DNA from: Hymenopellis radicata
Lineage: Eukaryota; Basidiomycota; Agaricomycetes; Agaricales; Physalacriaceae
Assembly (NCBI GenBank): GCA_015501595.1
Contig: JADNRX010000011.1
Location: 310,001-374,000, forward strand
Direction of reading: 5' to 3'
DNA: 64,000 nucleotides
The notes below the pieces were generated by a model. The model was not told where the DNA came from, did no database searches, and was given only the letters and a program-made list of their open reading frames with translations. Below, in pieces: positions 11,148-21,025 of the stretch. Each line of letters starts with the position of its first letter. Within the stretch, counting starts at the first letter, position 1. Both the position numbers and the translations under genes were made by a program.

Positions 11148-12724
11148 AATGGGACAACGACCATTCACAGAATGAAGTTACATGTTCGAGAACATGATGT
11201 TGTATTTACGGAGACTACTACTAGGGCACTTGCGCATCTACTCTTCCGAACGATCCATCGTCTCCGAATCATCGTCATCCGTTATCAAATAGGGCAACTA
11301 TACTGGCATCGACCGTCAAACCTTCGCCAATGCGTTCGAGCAATGCCTGTGTATATATATTCGACTATGTCAACAACAATCTAAACACAGGAGTCTCCTC
11401 AACCAGAGACATTTCGTGCGGTGAACTTGGCCAGACGCGAGTGTTCCGATTAGGTCCGAAGCAGCCGTGCTTTCTTAGCTCCTTCGACTCTACCCCTCGC
11501 AGTGCTTTCCCAAACTCATTCAGCTTCCCCTTTTTATCCCCTCAGACATGTGGATGTGTACATTGGAAGGCTAATCTACCTTCCTTCGATGGAAGCACCC
11601 TTTGTGATTGAAGCTACTAGCTTGTTGATCACTACACACCATGACCACCGAACCGAATTCCTTGAGCCGCTCAGCGCTCAGCGGCGACGTCGGCGTACAC
11701 CTTCCAATACTGTGTCACGTTGCATATGTGGAGTGCCTTTAACTTCTGGACGGAACTCATATTGCTGCTAATGACTTCAACGTTGCAATTGCGGAGGCTG
11801 AAGGTGCTACTATCTGGACCCCTTCGGTAGGCGCATCATCCATACTCGGTCAGAGTCATACTTGTGGCTAGAATCACGCGCGTTTATTGCCAGGTTTTCG
11901 AGACTCGTGGCCTTGCGACCCCTCTTAGTACGTACAGGTACTGTTCACGCATTATCAAAAGAAAGGCATTTTCCGACCCTTTTTGAATTTCCGCGACGCA
12001 AACTATTGTTGGAAGGTCGTAGCTATGAGACGCGCGTCCAGAGAGGTCCAGAGCGGTAAGTGGGCTTGATGAGTGCTCCTCATCGATTAACGGAGATGGC
12101 AACTCAGGCGACTCCTGACTAGTTCCGGACACGACGCTTTCAACAAGCGAAGTTGCTTCTGCTCGTGGTGATTCGTATACCTCAACCGGGTACCACCTCG
12201 AGCGGAAGCAACTGTAGCGCATGTCCGCCACGCATAACACGGTGGGAGCTCATGAGAAGACGCGGAGAGTCAAATTCCAGCTACCGACGTGACTTGGTTG
12301 CGTTTCTAGTGTCGGCTTTCTCGCTTCTTGTACTTGATTGAATGAAATGGAAGTTCCATTGACAACTGCGACAGCATTATACTTGTGTCGTGATGAGTAT
12401 CTGCCAGCATGAGGCCCGCGACCTGATCGATTGTGACCGCGCTCTTTGTCCATCGATTGCGCAAGAGGACTTTTTGTGGTGGACCAGCGACTGAATTAGC
12501 ACCGCAACGGATACATGTCTCAGTTTGAAACACGGGTATGACGCATGTCGATGCGGAGGGTCTCGCTTGACGACCTCAACTGGACAAGAAAAAAATCCAA
12601 AGAAAAAAGACTGATTCTGTTATGTGTATAAGGTTCACAGTGACTACGAGACTATAGAGGACTTAAAGTAGAATTACAAGAGACAAAAGAAAAATGAGCT
12701 AGAACCCTTAATCAACGCGAACAA
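11148..12724. other. Intergenic, no supported gene
   Basis: Short frames occur on both strands. Two minus-strand frames (12533-12306 and 12240-11884) have fairly ordinary composition and could be decayed exons, but no motif, start codon or splice pair supports a gene. Confidence 0.35.
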
Positions 12725-14541
12725 CTACTCTCGTCTACGCTCGTACGATGCCAAAGGACTGGGATGATAGAATCTCTCTCCTTCCGAAGGGTATGCCCTA
12801 GATTCTGCGGCATAAGGCGGCCTATCGTAAGGCGGGGCCTTGAAGCGGTCATCCGGACGTGGCGGCTGGGAGGGGGGGTCCGTGAATCTGGCTGGCTCTT
12901 CCTCTCTGCCCCTATAATAATCATAGGTGGTGGAGGCAGGGCCTTGATACGCGGTGCTGTCAAAGACACCCTCGCTTGGGCCGCCGTCTGTTTTCCCGCC
13001 AGTGCTGCTCGTGGCGCTACCCTCCCGACGCATGGCAGCGACGCTGGTGCTGCTCCGAACCTTGCCCCCATTGGCGCCGCCCCTCCCCGACTTTGCCCCA
13101 CCACCTTCCTTCTTCGCGCGGGACCGAGCATATCGGAGGCCGCATGCATTACACAGCTCCTTCCGTCCTGACGGACCCTTGCGCCATTCCGGCGAGGTCG
13201 TGGCTTTACAGGACGTGCACTTTAGTATGCCAGCAGGGCGATTGCCTCTGCCCCCGGAACCTTGAGCGCTCTGACTAGTCGGGCTAGGGGTCTGCTGCTG
13301 AGTCGGCGATGCCCGCCTCCTCGGTGGCGGAACCTCATCCTCTGGCGGCGGTAGATTATATTGAGTTTCGTAGCCGCTGTATGGGCCAGGAGCAGGAGGA
13401 GGTGGATGGTCGTAATACGATCCGTTGTTGGCACGGTTCCATGGGGGCTGGTACGAGTATGAATGCGGATTCGGTGGAATGTAGTAGTCGTAGGATGAGG
13501 GAGACATGAGGTTAGGGGGTTCCACTTTGTGGCAGGCGAATATTATGGAGCCTGCACAGGGGGTATTAGTCAGAAAGTAATATACACTGAATAGGAGGGC
13601 AGGATACCATGAGGGATAAAGACGCTTTCGACGTGGCCGACCTCTGGAATCATGTTGCCGGCTTTGAAGCGGCGGGTGCAGGAGGTCTTGGCATCGGTAT
13701 TGACAGTATCGACATTAATGTCGTGAGCGAGACGAGCGAGATGGCGATGGTCCACAGGCGGCCACGAAATGAGATGCGTTTTGCTCTCGTCGTTGGCTAG
13801 AATCTGGAACACCCGCGCTCCGCTCCCCGCGCCTTCTCCACCGCATACTAGTAGCCGACTATACATCATCTGCACCTGTGCTTGTCCTAATTCCGGCGTA
13901 CCACACCAATTGCTCCATGGACCACGTTTGTTTGGATCATTTTCGGACTCTGCGTCGATGTCTACGATCGCGTGCATGAAGCATAATACCAGACCGTCCG
14001 CTGCCCAATTGATGACCACGTCGACCGCCATGTAGTCACCGTCCACGCCGACCTTGTCAGCTCCCGCCCAAGTGTCTGGCGATGGCGGGAAGCCCAGTTC
14101 AGCGCGGATTTTGTTGAGCCTGGCAAAGCGCACGCGCGTAACACTTCCATGCAGGGTTTTGGAGTCAAGCACGTTGCCCAGGTCGGTCTTTGCAGATCCC
14201 TGCTCGTCGGGATGGACAAAGTCAAGGAGGGATTTGCCTACGAGCACATCAGCGGCGGCCTTTGCACTGGTGCTGGGAGAAGCGTCGGGGTTGGCAAGGT
14301 GGCTTTGAAAGACAGGATCGAGGTAGAGGAACTGGAGAGACGGTGAAAGTAACGCCCAATAGCAGCGAGTATAACCAGCGGGCGGGAGCATCAGGGCGTA
14401 TTTTGGACGTTTGAGGCGCCTCTCTCCTTGAAAGTGATGATGGAAAATCGATCGCTCTCTGGTGGCCGGCAAATTGCAGTGTTGGGACTTGTTATATTCT
14501 GAGGGCCCTACGACATAATACGCGCCCAACACAGCCACCAT
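12725..14541 (-). CDS. PAS-GATA transcription factor, white-collar-2-like
   Basis: Two exons (14541-13608 and 13551-12725) join in frame to 586 residues across a 56-nt intron; the join recreates [15 protein letters not shown]. The first half has a PAS-like domain ([57 protein letters not shown]). The second half holds one GATA finger, [16 protein letters not shown] to [12 protein letters not shown], with C-X2-C-X18-C-X2-C spacing, followed by a basic stretch. Tyr/Pro-rich disordered regions flank the finger. One PAS plus one GATA finger and no flavin-binding NCRFLQ motif is the plan of WC-2, partner of the blue-light receptor WC-1. A later ATG at 14391 would give 536 residues. Other basidiomycete PAS-GATA proteins cannot be excluded. 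Confidence 0.75.
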
Positions 14542-16416
14542 CCTTTATTGGCCTTTGCGTCTCTTCCCATCCGCTGGTTTACAGGGAAAAACGCGGTTGC
14601 TTTGGTACTTAGAGTCTCCCGCACCCGAGACGAGAGCATGTGTGATCGCGATCGAAGGGATCAAAGCACTATACATCCATCAATCTCTTACAAATGGGCG
14701 CCTACAATTTTACATATACGCCTATAGGTTTTGTGTAGCAAGTCGATCCACTAAGGGCGTAGCCCAATCAGCCATTCCTAACTCGTATATTGCTTATAAT
14801 GAGAAGCCAGAAGCGTGTACCGCTGCCTTTGCAACCTCTGAAAGGGAGCACGTGCTTTGTTAACTACAGGTGCACCCAGCGCCACAGGTATTGTAATACT
14901 CCTCAGATAAATTGTGCCATTCGGCGCAATTGTCTCAAGTCTAGTAAACTTCCAGTTCCCTCATACGAGTGAGAAAAACTTCTGCAAGCAGTGTCCGGGG
15001 GTTCGGTGGCTTGGGTCCCACCGGCCAACTACCTGAAGTGGCGAGTAAGCATTCCAGCAAGGCTTACCAGTCGTGTCTCTTCCAAGTCTTTCTTAGCAAG
15101 TCAGATAGACAAAATGTGTTGGCAAGACGCGTCAATACTCTTAAGACGCGAGAATCACACGTTCTTGCACTGATATGGGCTTCATCATTACCGTTACGCG
15201 CATCTCCGTCGCACATTTCTCTCCCCCCTATGCGCAATCGATCTCTTCCCTGACTCTCCAGTTAATCTCCGAGCTGATATCAGGCTGATCCTCGATCGTG
15301 TAGCGCATATGTATTTCGACGATCACCTTCTCTGCGATCGCGTTTACCACGAATAGTTCTCTCATCCCACGGAGAGGCTAGTGTGCATCTCCACCCAATC
15401 CACATAGTGATCCAGTAGGAGGGACTTTGACTGTGTGGCGTTGGTGACATTTCGACTTCCCACAGTCTGGCCTCGTCACCAATGCCTCACCTTCAAGCAA
15501 TTTTTTTCAGCGACTGGAACTACGGTTACTAAGACATACCTGTTAGAACCCCCGTGTTGATTGAGGAGCCCATGGTACTTCACCCATACACTATACTGAT
15601 AGCAATCTAAAAACTCGTGGATTGATCAGGTTTCACAGTGCCGTTGTTCGAGGAAGAGCTTCCAAATGGTTGAGGTCGTCCCACATTCGCACCTTCAGGT
15701 CTTTGACAAAGGGTTGATCCATCATCCTTACAGTCCCAGGCGATAATGGGCTGATTGAAAGAGATTGAAGAGTTCAACGTTTACTTGACAGTGGCATTGT
15801 CTGGCCAAGAATTGGGCTAAGAGGCAGCGAGAAGCAGCAGGTCGTAAGTAGACGACGGCGTCTAACGCTTGTCGATGCACGGAATGAGTGCGAACCTGGG
15901 ATGAAGCTGGTTGAAGTTAAAAAGAGTTCGAAGCAGTCCGGTCCGGTCAATTTCCTTCCAAGCCGGCCCCGGGCGGCCACAATCCGCTTTCGTTCTTTCA
16001 ACCATGTCAAAATCAGAATCCATTCCTACAGCTGCTACACAGAGGTCCTTTCAAATATGGCTGTCGTCCTTTCGTAAAATTTAACATGATGCTTGTAGCG
16101 CTCAAGACGTTCTAAGCAATGTGGTGCGTTGTCTGCTCGTCGTATCTCATGTTAAGTACCGGCACTCATACTCGTACTCAAGTCGTCTTCTGATACGACG
16201 CATATTCTTCTCTCGCCGATGCACCTTAAGCACCGCAAAATACGCGCACCTTCTGTCCAGCAAGTCGCTAAGAGGAATCTTCCCGCAGAGTCCATTAAAC
16301 ACAACGCGTCTACAACGAAAATAGGTCCTCGTTCCTCTCGCATAGCCCGCGCTGATCAACAAATATACGACACTCTTGTCACGTAAGAGTATTCCTCAGT
16401 CGATCTGCTCGATTTT
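14542..16416. other. Long intergenic region, nothing recognised
   Basis: Nearly 1.9 kb without a supported gene. It must hold the promoters of the minus-strand PAS-GATA gene and of the downstream coiled-coil gene. No tRNA, repeat or conserved coding motif was recognised. Confidence 0.45.
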
Positions 16417-16975
16417 ATGCGTATCATCATCAGGCTCACCGACGAGAACATTCCTCCCAAAAGAACATCACACGTTGATTCCGGATTTCGTTCGCAGTAC
16501 GTCCGTCATACATCGCCTATATGCTGATGCTTACACATGGAATCGTAGGGATTCCAATGTGGAAGACGTTCCCTTAGAGAATCGTCCGGATATTGCGGCG
16601 CAGAGACAACTTGAGAAGCACCTCCTCAATACCCTTCTAGACGCTGAACACGAAGCAAGCACCTTGAAGGATCTGCTCTCCCAGTCGCGCGCCAACGAAG
16701 CATGTCTGTTTTCTCTGCTCGCTCAATCTCAACAAAACACAGCGTATCTCGAGGCTCAGCTCGGCGCAGCTCATACTGCTCTCTCAGCATACGAACACAT
16801 ATCAGTTACTTCCGCTTCTCCAGACTATTTCTATGCGTCTTTCTACCCTCCAGCCTCCTCTCCAGAAGATGCTGAACATGAAGCCGATATTCTCTCCCCT
16901 GCTGACACTGCCTACACCATCCCTCGCACTCATTCCTTCGGTGATCTGAAGATGTACACTTCCAATGACTGGTAG
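16417..16975 (+). CDS. Small coiled-coil protein, function unknown
   Basis: Two exons, 16417-16496 and 16549-16975, join in frame to 168 residues through a 52-nt GT-AG intron. The ATG at 16417 opens MRIIIRLTDENIPPKR. Residues about 45-110 form a likely coiled coil rich in Ala, Leu, Gln and Glu (RQLEKHLLNTLLDAEHEA, LLAQSQQNTAYLEAQL). The C-terminal 50 residues are Ser/Pro/Asp-rich and probably disordered. There is no signal peptide or membrane segment. I do not recognise a family. The clean intron, heptad-like pattern and ordinary codon use support a real gene. Confidence 0.55.
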
Positions 16976-17201
16976 ATGAATTACGCTTGTGATTGTACTT
17001 CGAAGCTTTTCGAAACCGATAACTTTAGACTGTTCTGTTTCGTTGCTCCAGTGCCACTTTAAATCGTCCAAGCCTTGGTGGTTGTCTGAGGTCCGACCGA
17101 TATAGGATGAAGTGCTTCGCGAGATCAATCACCACGCTTCATTCTGTCAACCTCAAAATTGCACTCTTTGACTGCGCGGAGGTCGCTACGATTTCTCTGT
17201 C

Positions 17202-17759
17202 ATGTTGACATCTATTAACACGATATCTGTAGTCTTCCGGCCAGTGCGCGCCAGTATACGGTGCATCTTCCCACCTACATCTATCTTATCCTGCTCAAGG
17301 TGCCTGCAAATTGCCCATGACTCAAAGTGTGTCTCCGTCTCACCTGGATCATATGTCGACAACCTGAACCTTTGCAACAAGGTTCGCGCTCATCTCGAGA
17401 AGGAAATCGCTGACAAGGGTCGTCCTGCACTGTAAGCCGAGCTCAACGCGTTCATGGCCAAGCTTATTCCTCAGCCCTCTCGTACAAAAGGTATATCGGA
17501 GAAGAAACTCAAACTTCGTACCACTCAGAAGGACCCTCGGACGAAAGCGGACGTATGTCACAATTGTCGCGTAACCCGAAGTCGAAGAGAAGGATTTGAA
17601 GTAAGTTTGAAAACTGCGGTGAGAGCTCACAGATATCGTAGGGCTGCTTACCTCGAACCTATCGCACAAGTAACTGCGAAGAAAGGTTACGCAGTAGATG
17701 AAGGGTTGGCTGAAGACTTTTGGAACTTGTGCGAACAGCTGGTTGCCGCGAATTCATGA
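17202..17759 (+). pseudogene. 186-codon reading frame interrupted by one TAA
   Basis: One frame runs from the ATG at 17202 to the stop at 17757-17759, broken only by TAA at 17433-17435, where one base change from CAA (Gln) would explain it. The part after the stop is basic and contains a CHNCR motif, KGISEKKLKLRTTQKD and a helical Ala/Leu/Glu-rich end. The part before it ends HLEKEIADKGRPAL. Composition looks coding on both sides. An intron removing the stop was not found. Family unknown. It may be a decaying gene, a sequencing error, or two chance frames. Confidence 0.35.
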
Positions 17760-17822
17760 GTGTAGCGCTAGCATACAGTATAATCAACGTGTGGCGCATT
17801 AATGTTTCAAACAAAAAAGAAG

Positions 17823-17925
17823 GGCTCAATCGGGGATTGAACCCGAGACCTCGCACATTCTATTTCCTTGTCTTAGGAAGGTGAACTAACCCGAAGCACG
17901 AATCATACCACTAGACCATTGAGCC
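17823..17925 (-). tRNA. tRNA-Pro (CGG) with intron
   Basis: The minus strand folds as a tRNA. The 7-bp acceptor stem pairs GGCTCAA with TTGAGCC. The D-arm/A box reads TGGTCTAGTGGTATG and the T-arm/B box GGTTCAATCCC. The anticodon loop TTCGGG places CGG as anticodon (Pro). About 31 nt after position 37 do not fit a mature tRNA and are a canonical-position intron. CCA is not encoded, as expected in eukaryotes. Confidence 0.88.
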
Positions 17926-18118
17926 TTAACACGCCACACATTGACCCCTATACTGTCACGTGCGCCTGGGCAGAGGAATGATCGAACTCGTCACGACGTC
18001 CATCATTCCTTGCAGCATCGACGTGGAGTGGACAACGCCTGCATTGTCCACAAGTGGGTTGCACCTAGCCCCGCCAAGATTCAAAACGCGCGCCGTCACC
18101 GTCGGATTGGTCGGACGA

Positions 18119-18128
18119 CATATATAAG
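18119..18128 (+). promoter_or_regulatory. TATA-like box upstream of thioesterase copy A
   Basis: CATATATAAG lies about 160 bp before the first thioesterase ATG. The promoter seems intact although the gene is broken. Confidence 0.4.
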
Positions 18129-18282
18129 CAGGACCGGTCCCCGACGTTCCTTGTGATTTTTTACCTGGTTTCCTCCCCTCCTGTTTTTAGTTCAGTCAGC
18201 AGAATCGGACTCGGGCTGGCCGCTGGAGAGATGACTGAGTCCAGTCTGTTATAAGGCGGGCGTTACTTTGATTTTCGCCGAG

Positions 18283-19469
18283 ATGGCCCCACTGTACCAG
18301 CGATTCGCGTCGAGAAGGTTGAAGACGGGGAATACGCTGTGTATCGTGGTGCGATAGATTCTGACTGGACTGTTGCCGCGTAAGTAGTATGCTCTATTTG
18401 TGGATGTGAGTTTGCGTTTCTGATTGCCGTCTCATGGGGTTATAGAGTTCCCAATGGTGGTATGTGTATTATTCATTCGGTTCAAGTTTACCTCGTTTTC
18501 AACGCTATCCCCCCCGTTTGCAGGCTACGTTCTCGCACAGATTCTCGAAGCGTGTATACACTACCAAGCGACCACATCCCATCTGGACCCGATTCATGTT
18601 ACCGCCCATTTCCTGAACAGCGCTGCGGTTGCGCCATTTTAAGTCCGCGTCAAGCCGATTAAGATTGGTAAAGGCTTTACGAACCTCTTTGCTGAGCTCC
18701 TTCAGGACGTAAGTAGTATACGCGATCGCTCTACCTGTCGCGTCTCATCCAAATACAGGATCAAGTCCGCATCTCATCGCACCTCATCTTTGGCCGCCTC
18801 GCGCCTCTCCCAGGCGATCCCACTCCGCGCATGACGCTCTCCCCACCTTCCGCATACGCGCGTCGCGTCCCTCTCCATCGTCACCCCGCCACGGCACCTA
18901 TCATATCACCTGGTGTTCGTCCAGTGTTCAATTTCAACAAGCATTATCGCGTAACACAAGAACCAGAGCTCGCTGCAGGCAATGGAACGCGCGGGACAGC
19001 GGGCGGAGGCGGGGGAGCGTGGCTCGAGCCGCTTACAGACGAGGCGGAGCGTATAACGCCTTCGTCCCTTGCTGCTGGCTGATGTCTTTTTGAACATCCC
19101 GACACTGCTTCCCGCAGAGGAATGTCCTGGTGGGGCGCAAAGGTCAGCAGAGACGTTTTTCTTTTCTCTTCTAGTATTAACGCGGTGTCTAGCTGGTACT
19201 CAACAATGGTCATGACCCTCGAATTCAAGTTCCCCATTCCCCGTTCCTCGGGGCGTACAGTAGGGATATTCACGTCTGGCACGTTTATCAACGATCCCCG
19301 GGGGCGACACGACACCTATGTGGAGGTATGGAGTGCGCCGTCGGACATTGGGGTTGGGGAGACCGCGGTGCGGGAGGGGTGGCGTGATAAGCAGGTGTGT
19401 CTGGCGGTGGCGAGTCAGATGGCGTTGACTGTGTCTGCGGAGGTCAATATGAGGAGGGCTAAGATGTGA
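18283..19469 (+). pseudogene. Acyl-CoA thioesterase copy A, broken
   Basis: This is a diverged duplicate of the intact gene at 19635-20764 in the same direction. It starts MAPLYQ but is one base short after that and continues AIRVEK in another frame. A TAA at 18640-18642 replaces a codon inside the hot-dog core (copy B reads DKFDIHVR here). Another shift occurs at about 19078, after SSLAA. The end again matches copy B: TMVMTLEFKFPIP, EVWSAP, VREGW, QVCL.VASQMA. The shared intron positions remain visible. At least three lesions mean no full-length product. It may still be transcribed. Confidence 0.75.
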
Positions 19470-19634
19470 TGTGTGGCGCTCGGGCTTTGACGGTACGACC
19501 GGAGTACACGGACGCCGCTTGATTGTCAACGTCTCTAACTCGGGTACCGGCGTAGGGTGATGGGAATGCTGATTTTGTAGTCGGTTATAATGAGTCGGTG
19601 TTGGTACGGATTGTAAGAGGTTCTGTCATCTATT

Positions 19635-20764
19635 ATGGCCCCGCTTTACCAGGCTCTACGTGTTGAGAAGACTAGCGCTGCAGCTGGATGGGATGCATCG
19701 TATAATGGCGGCCTTGATCCCGAGTGGACTATCATGGCGTAGGTCCCTTCGACTTGATATGTACTGCTCGTGTTCACGTTGGCTCTAGTGTTCCCCATGG
19801 CGGCTACGTTATATCCCACATCATCGACGCCTGCATACACTTTCAGAGTGGCACGCTGACGCCTGATCCTGTGCATGTTACGATTCACTTCTTACAGAGC
19901 GCATGCGTTGACAAGTTTGATATACACGTCCGGGCTCTGAAGAAGGGCAAGATGTACACGAACCTCTTGGCTGAGTTTGTTCAGAAGGTGCGCAGTATCC
20001 GCTTCTTCTTCTCCTCCCACTACTAATTCAACTCTCAAAAATAGGGCAAAGTGCGAATAACAGCGCATCTGATGTTCGGCAAGCTCGAGCCGCCAAAGGG
20101 CAGCCCGTCATCGTATACGCGCAGACTTCCTCTGTATCAGCATCCCGCGGCCGCGTCGGTCAAGCCGCATGAATACCCGGCGCTGACGTACGGGAAGCAC
20201 TTGGACCGCACGCTGGACCCGGAGATTGCTGCGCGTAACGCGCCCGATGCGCCGAACCGCACGAATGAAGCCACGCACGGCGGGGGCGGGATGGAGTGGG
20301 GGACGTGGTTCACGCTCAAGGACAAGCACGAGCGGGTGACGCTGTCTTCGCTTGCGGTGTTTGCTGATACGCTGCTCAACCCGCCCGGGCACAAGCTTGC
20401 TGATTTCACCAAGTGAGCTTCTTCAAGCTAACCTGTTATGAGGCTGCTGACACTGGTTGGTTGAAGCTGGTTCCCGACGATGGTCATGACGCTCGAGTTC
20501 AAGTTTCCCATCCCGGCGGCGGCGGCGGGCCGCACGGTGGGCGCGTACTCTGTTAGCTCGGCGCTGCTCGCGCATCCGCAGAACCGGCATAACACGAATG
20601 TGGAGATATGGTCGGCGCCGGCGGATGTGGGCGAGGAGGGGGGAGAGGTGCGGGAGGGGTGGAGGGGGGAGCAGGTGTGTTTGCTTGTGGCGAGTCAGAT
20701 GGCGATGATTATGCCGATGGAGGTGAATAGGCAGAGGCGGGTGAAGGACGAGGCGAAGTTGTAG
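19635..20764 (+). CDS. Acyl-CoA thioesterase-like protein (TesB/4HBT_3 type), copy B
   Basis: Four exons (19635-19738, 19789-19987, 20045-20412, 20467-20764) join in frame to 322 residues; introns are 50, 57 and 54 nt. The sequence fits the double hot-dog thioesterase-like family that hydrolyses acyl-CoA: PHGGYVISHIIDACIHFQ, PDPVHVTIHFLQSA in the first half, and WFPTMVMTLEFKFPIP and VCLLVASQMAMI in the second. A Gly-rich loop (THGGGGMEWGTW) separates the halves. No signal peptide or clear peroxisomal C-terminal signal (it ends DEAKL). It follows the broken copy A after about 165 bp, so a tandem duplication left this as the working gene. Substrate chain length cannot be told. Confidence 0.8.
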
Positions 20765-20800
20765 CCGAATATGGTGCAAAATTTTCATCATGGCCGACTC

Positions 20801-21025
20801 TATGGAGCACTAGAACCGCTAAGCGAGATGTGCCCCGTGATAACAGTTTATGTTGATCCTTTCGGTGAAGATACAGTAATCCCGTTGGACGCACTCAAAA
20901 ATAAGAAGGAGAGCTTGTGTATGGAGCACTAGAACCACTAAGCCAGATGTGCCCGCTAGTATGGACAGTTATGTTGATCCTTTCGATGAACCTAGTAATC
21001 CCTTGGACGCACTCAAAAATAAGCC
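20801..21025 (-). repeat. Two tandem ~113-bp units with tRNA D-arm-like motif
   Basis: The segments 20801-20908 and 20918-21025 are near-copies in direct repeat. Read on the minus strand, each ends with a block like GCACATCTCGCTTAGCGG followed by TTCTAGTGCTCC. The same block occurs on the plus strand in the repeat family at 32.6-34.9 kb, linking the two loci. Confidence 0.7.

Noticed and set aside
11884..12533. Minus-strand frames with a CIRCG motif
   Set aside because: No joinable exons, no start codon and no recognised domain; the single CxxC is not enough.
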